Shown: positions 18,183 through 27,927 of the stretch, one piece after another
Layout: the number at the start of each line of letters is the position of its first letter
Position numbering within the stretch: position 1 is the stretch's first letter
Assembly (NCBI GenBank): GCA_947460365.1
Contig: CANHJH010000008.1
Location: forward strand, 1 to 36,747
Direction: 5' to 3'
Length of the DNA stretch: 36,747 nucleotides
Origin: Sphingobacteriia bacterium
GTDB taxonomy: Bacteria > Bacteroidota > Bacteroidia > Chitinophagales > Chitinophagaceae
Program-made: the position numbers and the translations under genes
The notes under the pieces: model-generated
What the model saw: the letters and a program-made list of their open reading frames with translations, nothing else
The model's database searches: none
Told to the model about the DNA's origin: nothing

Positions 18183-19952
18183 ATGAAGAAAACTGTTGCT
18201 TTGATGTTTGCAGCTTTATTTGCTGTTCAGGGATTAACCGCGCAAATTGCGGAAGGCATTAAACTGTTAAATTACGATAAACACAAGAGTGCAAAAGAAG
18301 TATTTCAAAAGTTGTATGATGCCAATTCAAAAGACCCCCAAAATATTTATTGGTTAGGTCAGGCACATATTGCCGGTAATGGTATTGAAGTAACTAAACA
18401 AGACATTGCCGCCGCTAAAGCAATCTATCAAAAAGGGTTGCAGGAAATTGGCAGTGATCCATTAGTAATTGTAGGCATGGGACACGTTGAAATCCGTGAA
18501 GGCGGTGATATCAATGCTGCTAAACAAAAATTTGAGCAAGCCATAACTGCTACTACCGAAACAAAAGGGAAAAATAAAGGAAAACTTAACCCTGCTATAT
18601 TAAATGCAATAGGTAGAGCTAATGCAGATGGTGGCATCAAAATGGGGGATCCTGTTTATGCAATAGATAAACTTAAACAAGCAGGAGCTGTTGACTTATT
18701 GAATCCGGACATCTTTATCAACATGGGCATCAACTACCAAAAAACCGGTGGTGAAAACGGTGGAGAAGCAGTAAAAGCTTACCAGGAAGCATTGACAAGA
18801 GACCCCAAAAATGCTTTAGCAATGTACCGTATTGGTAAAATTTACCAATCGCAGAATAACAAAGAATTGTTTGAGCAGTTTTTTAATAATACTATAGCAG
18901 CTGATCCTGCATTCCCATCGGTATATTATGCCTATTATCAATATTATTCTAATAGAGACGTATCTAAAGCAAAAGATTATTTAGATAAATATGTGGCTAC
19001 TGCCGATAAGGATCCTCGAAATGATTTGTACTTAGCCGATTATTTATTTCGCGCTGGTAAATATGATGAATCTCTTAATAAAGTAAAAGAAATTGAAGCC
19101 GCAGTCGGATTCAAAACATTACCAAGATTAGGGGTGGTTTATGCATACAACTATGACCGTAAAGGAGATTCTATATTAGCCAAAAAATACATCGACGAGT
19201 TTTTAAGAACCGCACCAGTAGCGGAAATTCAGTCTTCTGATTATGAATTAGGTGTTAAAATAGCTACCAAATTCCCTGGCTCTGAGGCGTTAGCTTCTGG
19301 TTATGTAGAAAAAGCATTGGAGTTAGACACCGTTAAAGCCAACAGAATTTCGCTAATTAATAATGCAGCAGATATTTTTGGTAGAGCAAAAGCATATAAC
19401 GAACAACTTAAATGGTTGAAAAAACAAATGGAGTTTAAAACAACTTTGTCTGAAGCGGATTATTATAAATTAACCTCAGCTTCATTTAATGCAAAAGCAT
19501 ATCAACAAACAATAGATTATGCAAAGTCTTATATGAAGGCGTTTTCTGATAAGCCTCAGCCATATAGTTTCTTCAAAAGAGCATCCATGCAAGTAAGTAC
19601 TGATTCTGCAGTTATTATCAGCCACTTAGATTACTTAGATTCTGTTTATTTAGTTGTAAATAAAGACAAATACAAAAAAGATATTTTTGTAAATGAATAC
19701 TTTAAATTAATTTATTATGTAACTAAGTTTAATAATTTAAAGAAGAGCCCGGATTTTAAAGTTAAATCTGATGGTTCTAAAACAGAAACCGTATATCAGT
19801 TCCTTGCCACTTGTCAAAAAGCATTATCCGTAACTGATACTATGTTGTCACTTTATCCTGATGTTGCAGATGAAAACAATAAATTTGCTACAGAACAAAG
19901 AGCAGCCATTCAAAAAAATATTGATTATTACTCAAAAGCCGGTGCTAAATAG
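18183..19952 (+). CDS. Secreted TPR-repeat protein
   Basis: Signal peptide; repeated TPR-like segments (EAVKAYQEALTRDPKNALAMYRIGKIY). Confidence 0.8.
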   Translation: MKKTVALMFAALFAVQGLTAQIAEGIKLLNYDKHKSAKEVFQKLYDANSKDPQNIYWLGQAHIAGNGIEVTKQDIAAAKAIYQKGLQEIGSDPLVIVGMGHVEIREGGDINAAKQKFEQAITATTETKGKNKGKLNPAILNAIGRANADGGIKMGDPVYAIDKLKQAGAVDLLNPDIFINMGINYQKTGGENGGEAVKAYQEALTRDPKNALAMYRIGKIYQSQNNKELFEQFFNNTIAADPAFPSVYYAYYQYYSNRDVSKAKDYLDKYVATADKDPRNDLYLADYLFRAGKYDESLNKVKEIEAAVGFKTLPRLGVVYAYNYDRKGDSILAKKYIDEFLRTAPVAEIQSSDYELGVKIATKFPGSEALASGYVEKALELDTVKANRISLINNAADIFGRAKAYNEQLKWLKKQMEFKTTLSEADYYKLTSASFNAKAYQQTIDYAKSYMKAFSDKPQPYSFFKRASMQVSTDSAVIISHLDYLDSVYLVVNKDKYKKDIFVNEYFKLIYYVTKFNNLKKSPDFKVKSDGSKTETVYQFLATCQKALSVTDTMLSLYPDVADENNKFATEQRAAIQKNIDYYSKAGAK

Positions 19953-19986
19953 CCTTTTAGGTAAAATATTTGCCTTTTTTTAAAAT

Positions 19987-20015
19987 AAAAAACTCCTCTT
20001 ATCGAGGAGTTTTTT
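19987..20015 (+). terminator. Terminator after the TPR gene
   Basis: AAAAAACTCCTC-ttatc-GAGGAGTTTTTT perfect 12-bp stem. Confidence 0.85.
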
Positions 20016-20035
20016 ATTTATATGCATATCAAACG

Positions 20036-20043
20036 TATTTTTG
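20036..20043 (+). promoter_or_regulatory. -7 box TATTTTTG, likely nuo operon promoter
   Basis: TAnnTTTG match between the preceding terminator and the preferred nuoA ATG. Confidence 0.4.
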
Positions 20044-20060
20044 CGTCCTTAAATGAAAAT

Positions 20061-20462
20061 ATGAGTTGGTTATTTACAGTTTTAGATGCAAGTGCGAATA
20101 GTTCCGCCGCTAGTTATCTTCCAATAGGAGTTCAGCTCATTTTTGCAGCAGGGTTTGTTGCATTTATGATTGGTTTCTCTGCCCTGGTTGGTCCCAAAAG
20201 AAAAACTGCTGATAAATTAGAGAATTTTGCCAGTGGTATAGAAAGCCATGGCAATGCCAGACAACCCATGGCAATTAAATATTTTTTAATTGCAATTCTT
20301 TTTGTGTTGTTTGATGTAGAGGTGATCTTCTTTTACCCTTATGCCGTAAATTTTAGAGAACTAGGATGGAATGGATTTTTTGCAGTGTTGATGTTTGTTG
20401 CTTGCTTTTTGGTGGGTTTCATCTACATCATCAAAAAAGGCGCTCTAAAGTGGGAAGATTAA
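20061..20462 (+). CDS. nuoA: NADH-quinone oxidoreductase subunit A
   Basis: KLENFASGIESHGNAR...FLIAILFVLFDVEVIFFYPYA. ATG 20061 preferred over track start 20022. Confidence 0.93.
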   Translation: MSWLFTVLDASANSSAASYLPIGVQLIFAAGFVAFMIGFSALVGPKRKTADKLENFASGIESHGNARQPMAIKYFLIAILFVLFDVEVIFFYPYAVNFRELGWNGFFAVLMFVACFLVGFIYIIKKGALKWED

Positions 20463-20569
20463 CAACTATTTTTAAAATGGCGCAGGTTAAAATGAACATA
20501 GATAGATCATTGTAGGTTATACATATAACGTGTAAACGCTAACGATAAACTACTAAAATAAAAAACTAT

Positions 20570-21160
20570 ATGTCACGTCCGGTTCGATTTAATATTCATC
20601 CTAAGGAAGCTACTACAGCAGATGCACTAGGCTATGCTAATATGCCGGAAGGCTATTCCGGTGAAGGATTCTTCACTACTCAATTAAGCAATGTAGTTGG
20701 ATTGGCTCGTAAAAATTCTTTATGGCCATTGCCTTTTGCTACATCCTGCTGTGGAATTGAATTTATGGGCACAATGGGCTCACATTATGATTTAGCCCGT
20801 TTTGGTGCAGAAAGAGTAGGGTTTTCTCCCCGTCAGTGCGATTTGTTAATGGTAATGGGTACCATCGCTAAAAAAATGGCGCCTGTGCTGCGTCAGGTAT
20901 ATTTACAAATGGCCGAACCGCGTTGGGTAATAGCAGTGGGTGCTTGCGCTTCCAGTGGCGGTATTTTCGATACCTACAGCGTTTTACAAGGTATTGATCA
21001 GGTAATTCCGGTTGACGTATACGTACCCGGTTGCCCTCCTCGTCCGGAAGCTATTTTAGACGGATTTATGAAGATTCAGGAGCTAGTAGGGAAAGAAAGC
21101 ATCCGCAGAAGAAATAGTGATGAATATAAAACCCTGTTAAGTGGGTACGGAATTCAATAA
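20570..21160 (+). CDS. nuoB: NADH-quinone oxidoreductase subunit B
   Basis: [10 protein letters not shown]...[15 protein letters not shown] 4Fe-4S motifs. Confidence 0.97.
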   Translation: MSRPVRFNIHPKEATTADALGYANMPEGYSGEGFFTTQLSNVVGLARKNSLWPLPFATSCCGIEFMGTMGSHYDLARFGAERVGFSPRQCDLLMVMGTIAKKMAPVLRQVYLQMAEPRWVIAVGACASSGGIFDTYSVLQGIDQVIPVDVYVPGCPPRPEAILDGFMKIQELVGKESIRRRNSDEYKTLLSGYGIQ

Positions 21161-21219
21161 CGGTGCGGCACGACTAAAATAGTTTATGGTTTAATAACCA
21201 TCCTAAAGCAAATTGTATC

Positions 21220-21726
21220 ATGGGTTTAACAAACGAACAAATAAAGCAACAATTAACCGAAAAATTCGGCGAAGCTGTATTCAACTTTGAGGAAAGTTAT
21301 GGGATGCTAACTTTTGAAGCAGCCAAAGAAAATAACCTAAAAGTATTGCAGTTTCTGAACGATGAACCAAATATGGGGTTCATATTCCTTACCGACCTAT
21401 GCGGGGTCAACTATCCCGATGATAAAGGAAGAGAATTGGCAGTAGTATATCACTTGCATAACCTTAAAGAGAATATTCGAATTAGATTTAAAGTTTTCAT
21501 GCCAATCGAACATCCAGATGTATTTACTGCTTCAAAGCTCTTTTCAGCAGCTGATTGGATGGAACGTGAAACGTTTGATTTTTATGGGATTAATTTTATA
21601 GGTCATCATAATCTAAAGCGAATTTTAAATGTAGATGAAATGGATTATTTCCCACTAAGGAAAGAATTTCCATTGGAAGATCAAACAAGAATCGATAAAG
21701 ATGACAGCATGTTTGGTAGAGGATAA
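21220..21726 (+). CDS. nuoC: NADH-quinone oxidoreductase subunit C
   Basis: WMERETFDFYGINFIGHHNLKRILNVDE...PLRKEFPLED. Confidence 0.96.
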   Translation: MGLTNEQIKQQLTEKFGEAVFNFEESYGMLTFEAAKENNLKVLQFLNDEPNMGFIFLTDLCGVNYPDDKGRELAVVYHLHNLKENIRIRFKVFMPIEHPDVFTASKLFSAADWMERETFDFYGINFIGHHNLKRILNVDEMDYFPLRKEFPLEDQTRIDKDDSMFGRG

Positions 21727-21798
21727 TGGATAATTGATAATGGAATTGGCGAAATATATTTTTGAATTAAATAAAATAGCCCCAAATGGGGTTGTGGT

Positions 21799-23019
21799 AT
21801 GAATGAGCATATAACATTACCGGAAGGGTCAATTGAAAAGCATACAACCACCTTAAATGTTGGTCCTACACACCCTGCTACACATGGCGTATTCCAGAAT
21901 ATCATGGAACTAGATGGGGAGCGTGTGGTTTCTACCGAACAAACAGTAGGCTACATTCACCGCGCCTTTGAAAAATTAGCCGAGCGTAGAAACTTATACC
22001 AAATTACTCCAATCACCGACAGGTTAAATTATTGCAGCAGCCCTATTAATAATATGGGCTGGCATTTAACTTGCGAAAAATTATTGGGTGTATCAACTCC
22101 TAAAAGAGTAGATTATCTCCGTGTAATTATAATGGAGTTAGCACGTATATCTGATCACTTAATTTGTAACTCTATTGTAGGAGTAGATACCGGAGCATAT
22201 ACCGGTTTCCTATATGTAATGCAGTACCGCGAATTAATCTATGAGATTTATGAAGAAGTGTGCGGTTCCAGATTAACTACTAACATTGGTCGTATTGGCG
22301 GATTCGAAAGAAATTTTACGAATACTGCTTTTAAGAAACTCGAGAAATTCTTAAAAGAATACCCGAAGGTTTTAAAAGAGTTCGAAAACTTATTTACCCG
22401 CAACAGAATATTCATGGATCGTACCATTGGTACTGGTGCAATAAGCGCTGAACGTGCATTGAATTATGGCTTTACGGGTCCAAATCTTCGCGCAGCTGGG
22501 GTAGATTATGATGTGCGCGTTCACAGTCCTTATAGTAGTTACGAGGATTTTAAATTCAATATTCCTGTAGGTAAAACCGGCGATAACTACGATCGATTTT
22601 TAGTGCGCAATCAAGAAATGTGGCAGAGCTTAAGCATTATTGAACAAGCATATAAAAAAGTTCAGGATTTTAAAGGTGCAGAAGCCGAAATATTTCATGC
22701 GAATGTGCCAGAATACTATCTTCCTAAAAAAGAAGATGTTTACACCAAAATGGAAGCTTTAATCTGGCATTTTAAAATCATTATGGGTGAAATAGATATG
22801 CCTAAAGGAGAAGTATATCATGCTGTAGAAGGAGGAAACGGTGAGTTAGGATTTTATTTAATCAGTGATGGCGGTAGAACCCCATTCAGATTGCATTTCA
22901 GAAGACCTTCTTTTATTTATTATCAGGCGTATCCGGAATTAATTAAAGGCGGTATGTTGAGCGATGCAATTGTAACCATGAGTAGTTTAAATTTAATTGC
23001 AGGTGAATTAGATGCTTAG
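21799..23019 (+). CDS. nuoD: NADH-quinone oxidoreductase subunit D
   Basis: NVGPTHPATHGVFQNIMELDGE, GYIHRAFEKLAE. Confidence 0.97.
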   Translation: MNEHITLPEGSIEKHTTTLNVGPTHPATHGVFQNIMELDGERVVSTEQTVGYIHRAFEKLAERRNLYQITPITDRLNYCSSPINNMGWHLTCEKLLGVSTPKRVDYLRVIIMELARISDHLICNSIVGVDTGAYTGFLYVMQYRELIYEIYEEVCGSRLTTNIGRIGGFERNFTNTAFKKLEKFLKEYPKVLKEFENLFTRNRIFMDRTIGTGAISAERALNYGFTGPNLRAAGVDYDVRVHSPYSSYEDFKFNIPVGKTGDNYDRFLVRNQEMWQSLSIIEQAYKKVQDFKGAEAEIFHANVPEYYLPKKEDVYTKMEALIWHFKIIMGEIDMPKGEVYHAVEGGNGELGFYLISDGGRTPFRLHFRRPSFIYYQAYPELIKGGMLSDAIVTMSSLNLIAGELDA

Positions 23020-23082
23020 AGACGCCATGCTGGCGTCTAAAATTGGTTGCGTCTAACATCTTAAACACCAGCATGGTGTTTA
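23020..23082. repeat. Twin hairpins AGACGCCA-tgc-TGGCGTCT and TAAACACCA-gca-TGGTGTTTA in the nuoD-nuoE gap
   Basis: Both stems perfect; cores CCATGCTGG and CCAGCATGG are reverse complements. Confidence 0.85.
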
Positions 23083-23142
23083 CAAAAAAAATAAAACTTA
23101 TCTGCAATCGAAAGGGAGCAGTAAAAACGGAAATAAGATAGT

Positions 23143-23637
23143 ATGTCACAATTTTCAGAAACACAAATGGCCGAATTCAAAAGATTGGTCAGCCGATATC
23201 CCGAAGGGAAACAGAAAAGCGCTTTATTGCCGGTGCTGCATCTGGCACAAAATAGTTTTGGTGGATGGTTAAGTGAGAAAACATTAGATTATGTTGCTGA
23301 ACTACTAAACATTACTCCAATTGAAGTATATGAAGTAGCCACCTTCTACAGTATGTATAATCTTAAACCGGTAGGTAAATATATGTTTGAAGTTTGTCAA
23401 ACCGGACCATGTATGATCAGCGGTAGCGATAACATCATTCAATACATTCAAGATAAACTAGGGATTAAACCCGGTGAAACTACTCCGGATGGATTGTTTA
23501 CCCTTAAAACGGTTGAATGCCTCGGCGCATGTGGTTATGCTCCAATGATGCAGTTAGGTAAAACATATCGGGAGCATCTTACAAAAGATAAAGTAGATGC
23601 GATTATCGCAGAATGCAAAAGCATTGCTGCTGAATAA
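23143..23637 (+). CDS. nuoE: NADH-quinone oxidoreductase subunit E
   Basis: EVYEVATFYSMYNLKPVGKYMFEVCQTGPC...VECLGACGYAPMMQ 2Fe-2S thioredoxin-like. Confidence 0.97.
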   Translation: MSQFSETQMAEFKRLVSRYPEGKQKSALLPVLHLAQNSFGGWLSEKTLDYVAELLNITPIEVYEVATFYSMYNLKPVGKYMFEVCQTGPCMISGSDNIIQYIQDKLGIKPGETTPDGLFTLKTVECLGACGYAPMMQLGKTYREHLTKDKVDAIIAECKSIAAE

Positions 23638-23692
23638 AATTAACAACTCCATTGGTTAAGAACAATATAACCAATTCGAAAATAACAACACT

Positions 23693-25048
23693 ATGGGTGT
23701 AAAATTATTACTAGAAAAAGCACATGTTGAAGGAATCCGCACTTATGCGGTGTACCGTAAAGAAGGTGGCTACAGAAGCGTAGAGAAAGCCCTCCAACAA
23801 ATGGGACCCGAGGCTATTGTAGAAGAAGTAAAGAAGAGCGGTTTAAGAGGTAGAGGTGGTGCTGGTTTTCCGGCCGGTATGAAATGGAGCTTTATTGCAA
23901 AGCCGGAAGGCGTTCCACGTCACTTAGTTTGCAATGCAGATGAAAGTGAACCAGGTACTTTTAAAGACAGGTATTTGATGGAAAACATTCCACATTTACT
24001 AATCGAAGGTTTAATTGTAGCTTCTTTTGCACTGGGTAGTAATGATACATACATCTACATCAGAGGGGAATATGCATGGATTGTTGATATCCTCGAAACC
24101 GCTATCGAAGAAGCAAAAGCCAATGGCTTTTTAGGTAAAAATATTTTAGGCAGCGGATTCGATTGCAACATACACGTTCAGCGTGGTGCTGGTGCTTATA
24201 TCTGTGGAGAAGAAACTGCATTAATTGAATCTTTAGAAGGTAAGCGAGGTAACCCGCGTATTAAGCCTCCATTTCCTGCTATTCAGGGATTATGGCAACG
24301 CCCTACCGTGGTAAATAATGTAGAAACACTGGCAGCTGTAGTGCCTATCATTAATATGGGCGGAGAGGAATACGCTAAAATTGGCGTTGGAAGATCAACT
24401 GGTACCAAGCTTATTTCTGCTTGCGGAAATATTAATAAACCAGGTGTATACGAAATAGACATGACTATTTCTGTAGAAGAGTTTATTTATGCTGATGAAT
24501 ATTGTGGTGGTATTGCAAATGGCAAACGATTAAAAGCTTGTATACCCGGTGGTTCCTCTGTGCCTATTTTACCGGCAAATTTATTGTTAAAAACAGCCAA
24601 AGGAGAAACCAGATACATGAACTATGAGAGCTTAAGTGATGGCGGATTTGCAACGGGTTCTATGATGGGATCCGGTGGTTTTATCGTATTAGATGAAGAT
24701 CAGTGTATTGTAAAAAATACGTACACATTGGCTCGTTTCTATCGTCATGAAAGTTGCGGTCAGTGCTCTCCTTGTAGAGAAGGTACCGGTTGGATGGAAA
24801 AGATTTTGTACAAAATTGAGATGGGCAAAGGAAGAAAATCTGATATAGATTTGTTGTGGGACATTCAACGCAAAATTGAAGGCAATACCATCTGTCCGTT
24901 AGGGGATGCTGCTGCATGGCCAGTGGCTGCTGCAATTCGTCACTTTAGAGATGAATTTGAGTGGCATGTGTTGAATCAGGATCAGGCACAAAAAAGAAAC
25001 TATGGCTTAGCGCATTATGCTGAACCTATTTATGTGCCGGCAGGATAA
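23693..25048 (+). CDS. nuoF: NADH-quinone oxidoreductase subunit F
   Basis: GLRGRGGAGFPAGMKW, NADESEPGTFKDR, ESCGQCSPCREGTGW. Confidence 0.98.
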   Translation: MGVKLLLEKAHVEGIRTYAVYRKEGGYRSVEKALQQMGPEAIVEEVKKSGLRGRGGAGFPAGMKWSFIAKPEGVPRHLVCNADESEPGTFKDRYLMENIPHLLIEGLIVASFALGSNDTYIYIRGEYAWIVDILETAIEEAKANGFLGKNILGSGFDCNIHVQRGAGAYICGEETALIESLEGKRGNPRIKPPFPAIQGLWQRPTVVNNVETLAAVVPIINMGGEEYAKIGVGRSTGTKLISACGNINKPGVYEIDMTISVEEFIYADEYCGGIANGKRLKACIPGGSSVPILPANLLLKTAKGETRYMNYESLSDGGFATGSMMGSGGFIVLDEDQCIVKNTYTLARFYRHESCGQCSPCREGTGWMEKILYKIEMGKGRKSDIDLLWDIQRKIEGNTICPLGDAAAWPVAAAIRHFRDEFEWHVLNQDQAQKRNYGLAHYAEPIYVPAG

Positions 25049-25080
25049 ATTAATCAAAGTAATAAGTCATGCTAAATGTT

Positions 25081-25139
25081 TTGAATTTTGAATTTAGTTT
25101 TTGACTTTTGACTTTCGAATTTTGACTTTTGAATTTTTA
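25081..25139. repeat. TTTTGAC/GAATTTT-type heptad repeat tract in the nuoF-nuoG gap
   Basis: ttgaattttgaatttagtttttgacttttgactttcgaattttgacttttgaattttta. Confidence 0.75.
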
Positions 25140-25142
25140 AGT

Positions 25143-26240
25143 ATGTCTGAACAACCATTATTAAAAGTAACAATCGATAACATTACGATTGAAGTGCCTG
25201 CAGGAACTACAATTTTACATGCTGCACGTAAAATTGGTGGCGAAGTTGCACCCCCTGCTATGTGCTATTATAGTAAGCTAGAAGGTAGTGGGGGTAAATG
25301 CCGCACCTGTTTGGTAGAAGTAAGCAAAGGTTCTGAAAAAGATCCTCGACCGATGCCTAAATTAGTTGCAAGCTGCCGTACCACTGTAATGGATGGAATG
25401 GAAGTTAAAAATATAACCAGTGAAAAGGTAATTGACGCACGTAATGGCGTAGTAGAATTTTTATTGCTGAATCATCCACTCGATTGCCCTGTTTGTGATC
25501 AAGCCGGTGAATGTCATTTACAAGATTTAAGCTACAACCACGGCAAAGCCGGTACTCGTTACGAGTTCCAACGCAGAACTTTTAAGAAACACAATTTAGG
25601 CGAGCATATTCAACTACACATGACGCGTTGTATTCTTTGCTACCGTTGTGTATTTACTGCAGATCAACTTACTAAGAAGAGAGAACATGGGGTGTTAGAC
25701 AGAGGTGATCATGCCGAAATTGCTACGTTTATTGAAAAGAATTTAGACAATGAATTCATTGGTAATGTTATTGATGTTTGTCCGGTTGGCGCATTAACTG
25801 ATAAAACATTCCGTTTTAAAAACAGGGTTTGGTTTTTAAAACCCATGGATGCTCATCGCAACTGCCCTACTTGTAGTGGTAAAGTAACTTTATGGAATAG
25901 AGGAGAGGAAGTGTTTAGAGTAACTGCCCGTAAAGATCAGTGGGGTGAAGTAGAAGATTGGATTTGTAATACCTGCAGATTCGAAACTAAGAACGCTAGC
26001 GATTGGGTAATAGAAGGTCCAAGAATGATCGACAGACATTCTGTTATTTCTCAGGGACACTATGCAGGCAATATCGGCACGCATGTACCAACCGAAACAT
26101 TTGAAGCAGTTAATCATGGTAGACAACCACAATTGCTAATGGATATACATGACGTTAGTAAAGTAAACAAGCCGGGTTCTTCCTTAGCTAAACTAAAAGG
26201 CCCTGCTCATTCAAAAGATTTTAATAATAATCAAGACTAA
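25143..26240 (+). CDS. nuoG: NADH-quinone oxidoreductase subunit G, short form lacking the molybdopterin-like domain
   Basis: N-terminal 2Fe-2S ferredoxin (PAMCYYSKLEGSGGKCRTCLVEV), DCPVCDQAGECHLQDLSYNHG, CILCYRCV...VCPVGAL; ends about 100 aa later. Track start 25101 reads through the repeat tract. Confidence 0.93.
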   Translation: MSEQPLLKVTIDNITIEVPAGTTILHAARKIGGEVAPPAMCYYSKLEGSGGKCRTCLVEVSKGSEKDPRPMPKLVASCRTTVMDGMEVKNITSEKVIDARNGVVEFLLLNHPLDCPVCDQAGECHLQDLSYNHGKAGTRYEFQRRTFKKHNLGEHIQLHMTRCILCYRCVFTADQLTKKREHGVLDRGDHAEIATFIEKNLDNEFIGNVIDVCPVGALTDKTFRFKNRVWFLKPMDAHRNCPTCSGKVTLWNRGEEVFRVTARKDQWGEVEDWICNTCRFETKNASDWVIEGPRMIDRHSVISQGHYAGNIGTHVPTETFEAVNHGRQPQLLMDIHDVSKVNKPGSSLAKLKGPAHSKDFNNNQD

Positions 26241-26251
26241 TAAATATAAGC

Positions 26252-27301
26252 ATGACACTATTGGCATTTGACTGGTTATTAATGATAGAAAAACTGATAC
26301 TCATAGCAATAATTGTATTTGCTAGTTTGGGTATTGCCTTATATACCACCTTCGCAGAAAGAAAAGTGGCAGCACTTTTACAAGATCGTCCGGGACCTGA
26401 AAGAGCCGGCCCTTTCGGTTTATTTCAACCTTTTGCGGATGGTCTGAAACTTATCACTAAAGAAGAAATTATTCCGGGCAGCGCAAATAAAGGATTGTTT
26501 ATCTTGGGCCCTGGCTTAGCAATGACGGCCGCTTTAATGACTTGCTCTGTAATACCCTGGAGCAGTCATGTGGAGTTGTTTGATCGTAAAATAGACCTGC
26601 AAATTGCAGATATTAATATTGGCATCCTATACATTTTCGGTGTGGTGAGTTTAGGTGTTTATGGAATGATGATTGGAGGTTGGGCTTCCAACAATAAATT
26701 CTCTTTAATGGCTGCATTGCGTGGCGCCTCCCAAGCTATAAGCTACGAATTAGCTATGGGGCTTTCCTTAATTGCAGTATTAATGCTTTCCGGTTCTTTA
26801 AGTTTAAAAACTATTGTTGACCAGCAAATGGCTGCAGGAAATCTATGGAATATTGCATATCAACCATTGGGTTTTTTAATATTTTTTATCTGCGCATTGG
26901 CAGAGTGTAACAGAACGCCGTTCGATTTGCCCGAAGCAGAAAACGAACTGAATTTTGGATACCATCAGGAATACTCTTCCATGAAATTGGGCTTTTATTT
27001 ATTTTCGGAATACATTAACATGATCATGAGCAGTGCGGTAATGGCTTGTTTATTTTTTGGCGGTTATGACATTCCTTTTTTAGATGAAAGCAAATTAGCA
27101 GTTAACACTGCTGCAATAATTGGCGTATTGGCTTTACTAACTAAAATAGTCATTTTTATTTTCGTATTTATGTGGATTAGGTGGACAGTTCCGCGTTTTA
27201 GATACGATCAGTTAATGAATGTTGGTTGGAAAAAATTAATACCATTGGCATTGTTTAATATGTTGTTAACCGGAGCAATTATTCTTTGGCAACAAGGATA
27301 A
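26252..27301 (+). CDS. nuoH: NADH-quinone oxidoreductase subunit H
   Basis: AERKVAALLQDRPGPERAGPFGLFQPFADGLKL...AECNRTPFDLPEAENEL. Confidence 0.98.
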   Translation: MTLLAFDWLLMIEKLILIAIIVFASLGIALYTTFAERKVAALLQDRPGPERAGPFGLFQPFADGLKLITKEEIIPGSANKGLFILGPGLAMTAALMTCSVIPWSSHVELFDRKIDLQIADINIGILYIFGVVSLGVYGMMIGGWASNNKFSLMAALRGASQAISYELAMGLSLIAVLMLSGSLSLKTIVDQQMAAGNLWNIAYQPLGFLIFFICALAECNRTPFDLPEAENELNFGYHQEYSSMKLGFYLFSEYINMIMSSAVMACLFFGGYDIPFLDESKLAVNTAAIIGVLALLTKIVIFIFVFMWIRWTVPRFRYDQLMNVGWKKLIPLALFNMLLTGAIILWQQG

Positions 27302-27362
27302 ATCAAAAGACTAACAAACCGTATAATTGAATTTTATTATAAATTTTTATATAACGTAATAC

Positions 27363-27908
27363 ATGCAAGCATTAACCAACAGAAGGAAAGAAGTCAGCAG
27401 AAAACCAATGACTTTTATAGAGAGTCTGTATATTCCTGCAATTCTCAAAGGCATGGGCATTACCTTCAGGCACATTTTTACTAAAAATCCTACCATTCGT
27501 TATCCGGAACAGAAACGACCATTTAGTCCGGTTTTTCGTGGGTTACATGTATTAAACCGTGATGAAGCAGGCCGTGAACGTTGTACTGCATGCGGATTGT
27601 GTGCGGTAGCTTGTCCGGCAGAAGCCATTACGATGGAAGCAGCAGAGCGTGTGCCTGGTGAAGAAAGCAAGTACAGAGAAGAAAAGTATGCAGCAAAATA
27701 TGAAATCAACATGTTGCGTTGTATATTCTGCGGATTGTGTGAAGACGCTTGTCCAAAAGACGCCATCTATCTAAGTGAAACAGTTACGCCTGCTAATTAT
27801 ACCCGAAAAGGGTTTATTTATGGGAAGGAAGATTTATTAATTCCTAATCGTAATGTAGAATTAGAAGAATATGCAGAAGCAATCGGCGAAAGCAGAAGAA
27901 AATATTAA
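27363..27908 (+). CDS. nuoI: NADH-quinone oxidoreductase subunit I
   Basis: Two CxxCxxCxxxCP 4Fe-4S motifs (CTACGLCAVACP, CIFCGLCEDACP). Confidence 0.97.
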   Translation: MQALTNRRKEVSRKPMTFIESLYIPAILKGMGITFRHIFTKNPTIRYPEQKRPFSPVFRGLHVLNRDEAGRERCTACGLCAVACPAEAITMEAAERVPGEESKYREEKYAAKYEINMLRCIFCGLCEDACPKDAIYLSETVTPANYTRKGFIYGKEDLLIPNRNVELEEYAEAIGESRRKY

Positions 27909-27927
27909 TCATAGGTAATACAACAAG

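Noticed and set aside
24681-24935. Minus-strand 84-aa ORF rich in Cys/Gln opposite nuoF
   Set aside because: Composition is the complement of the conserved nuoF Fe-S region; no independent support.
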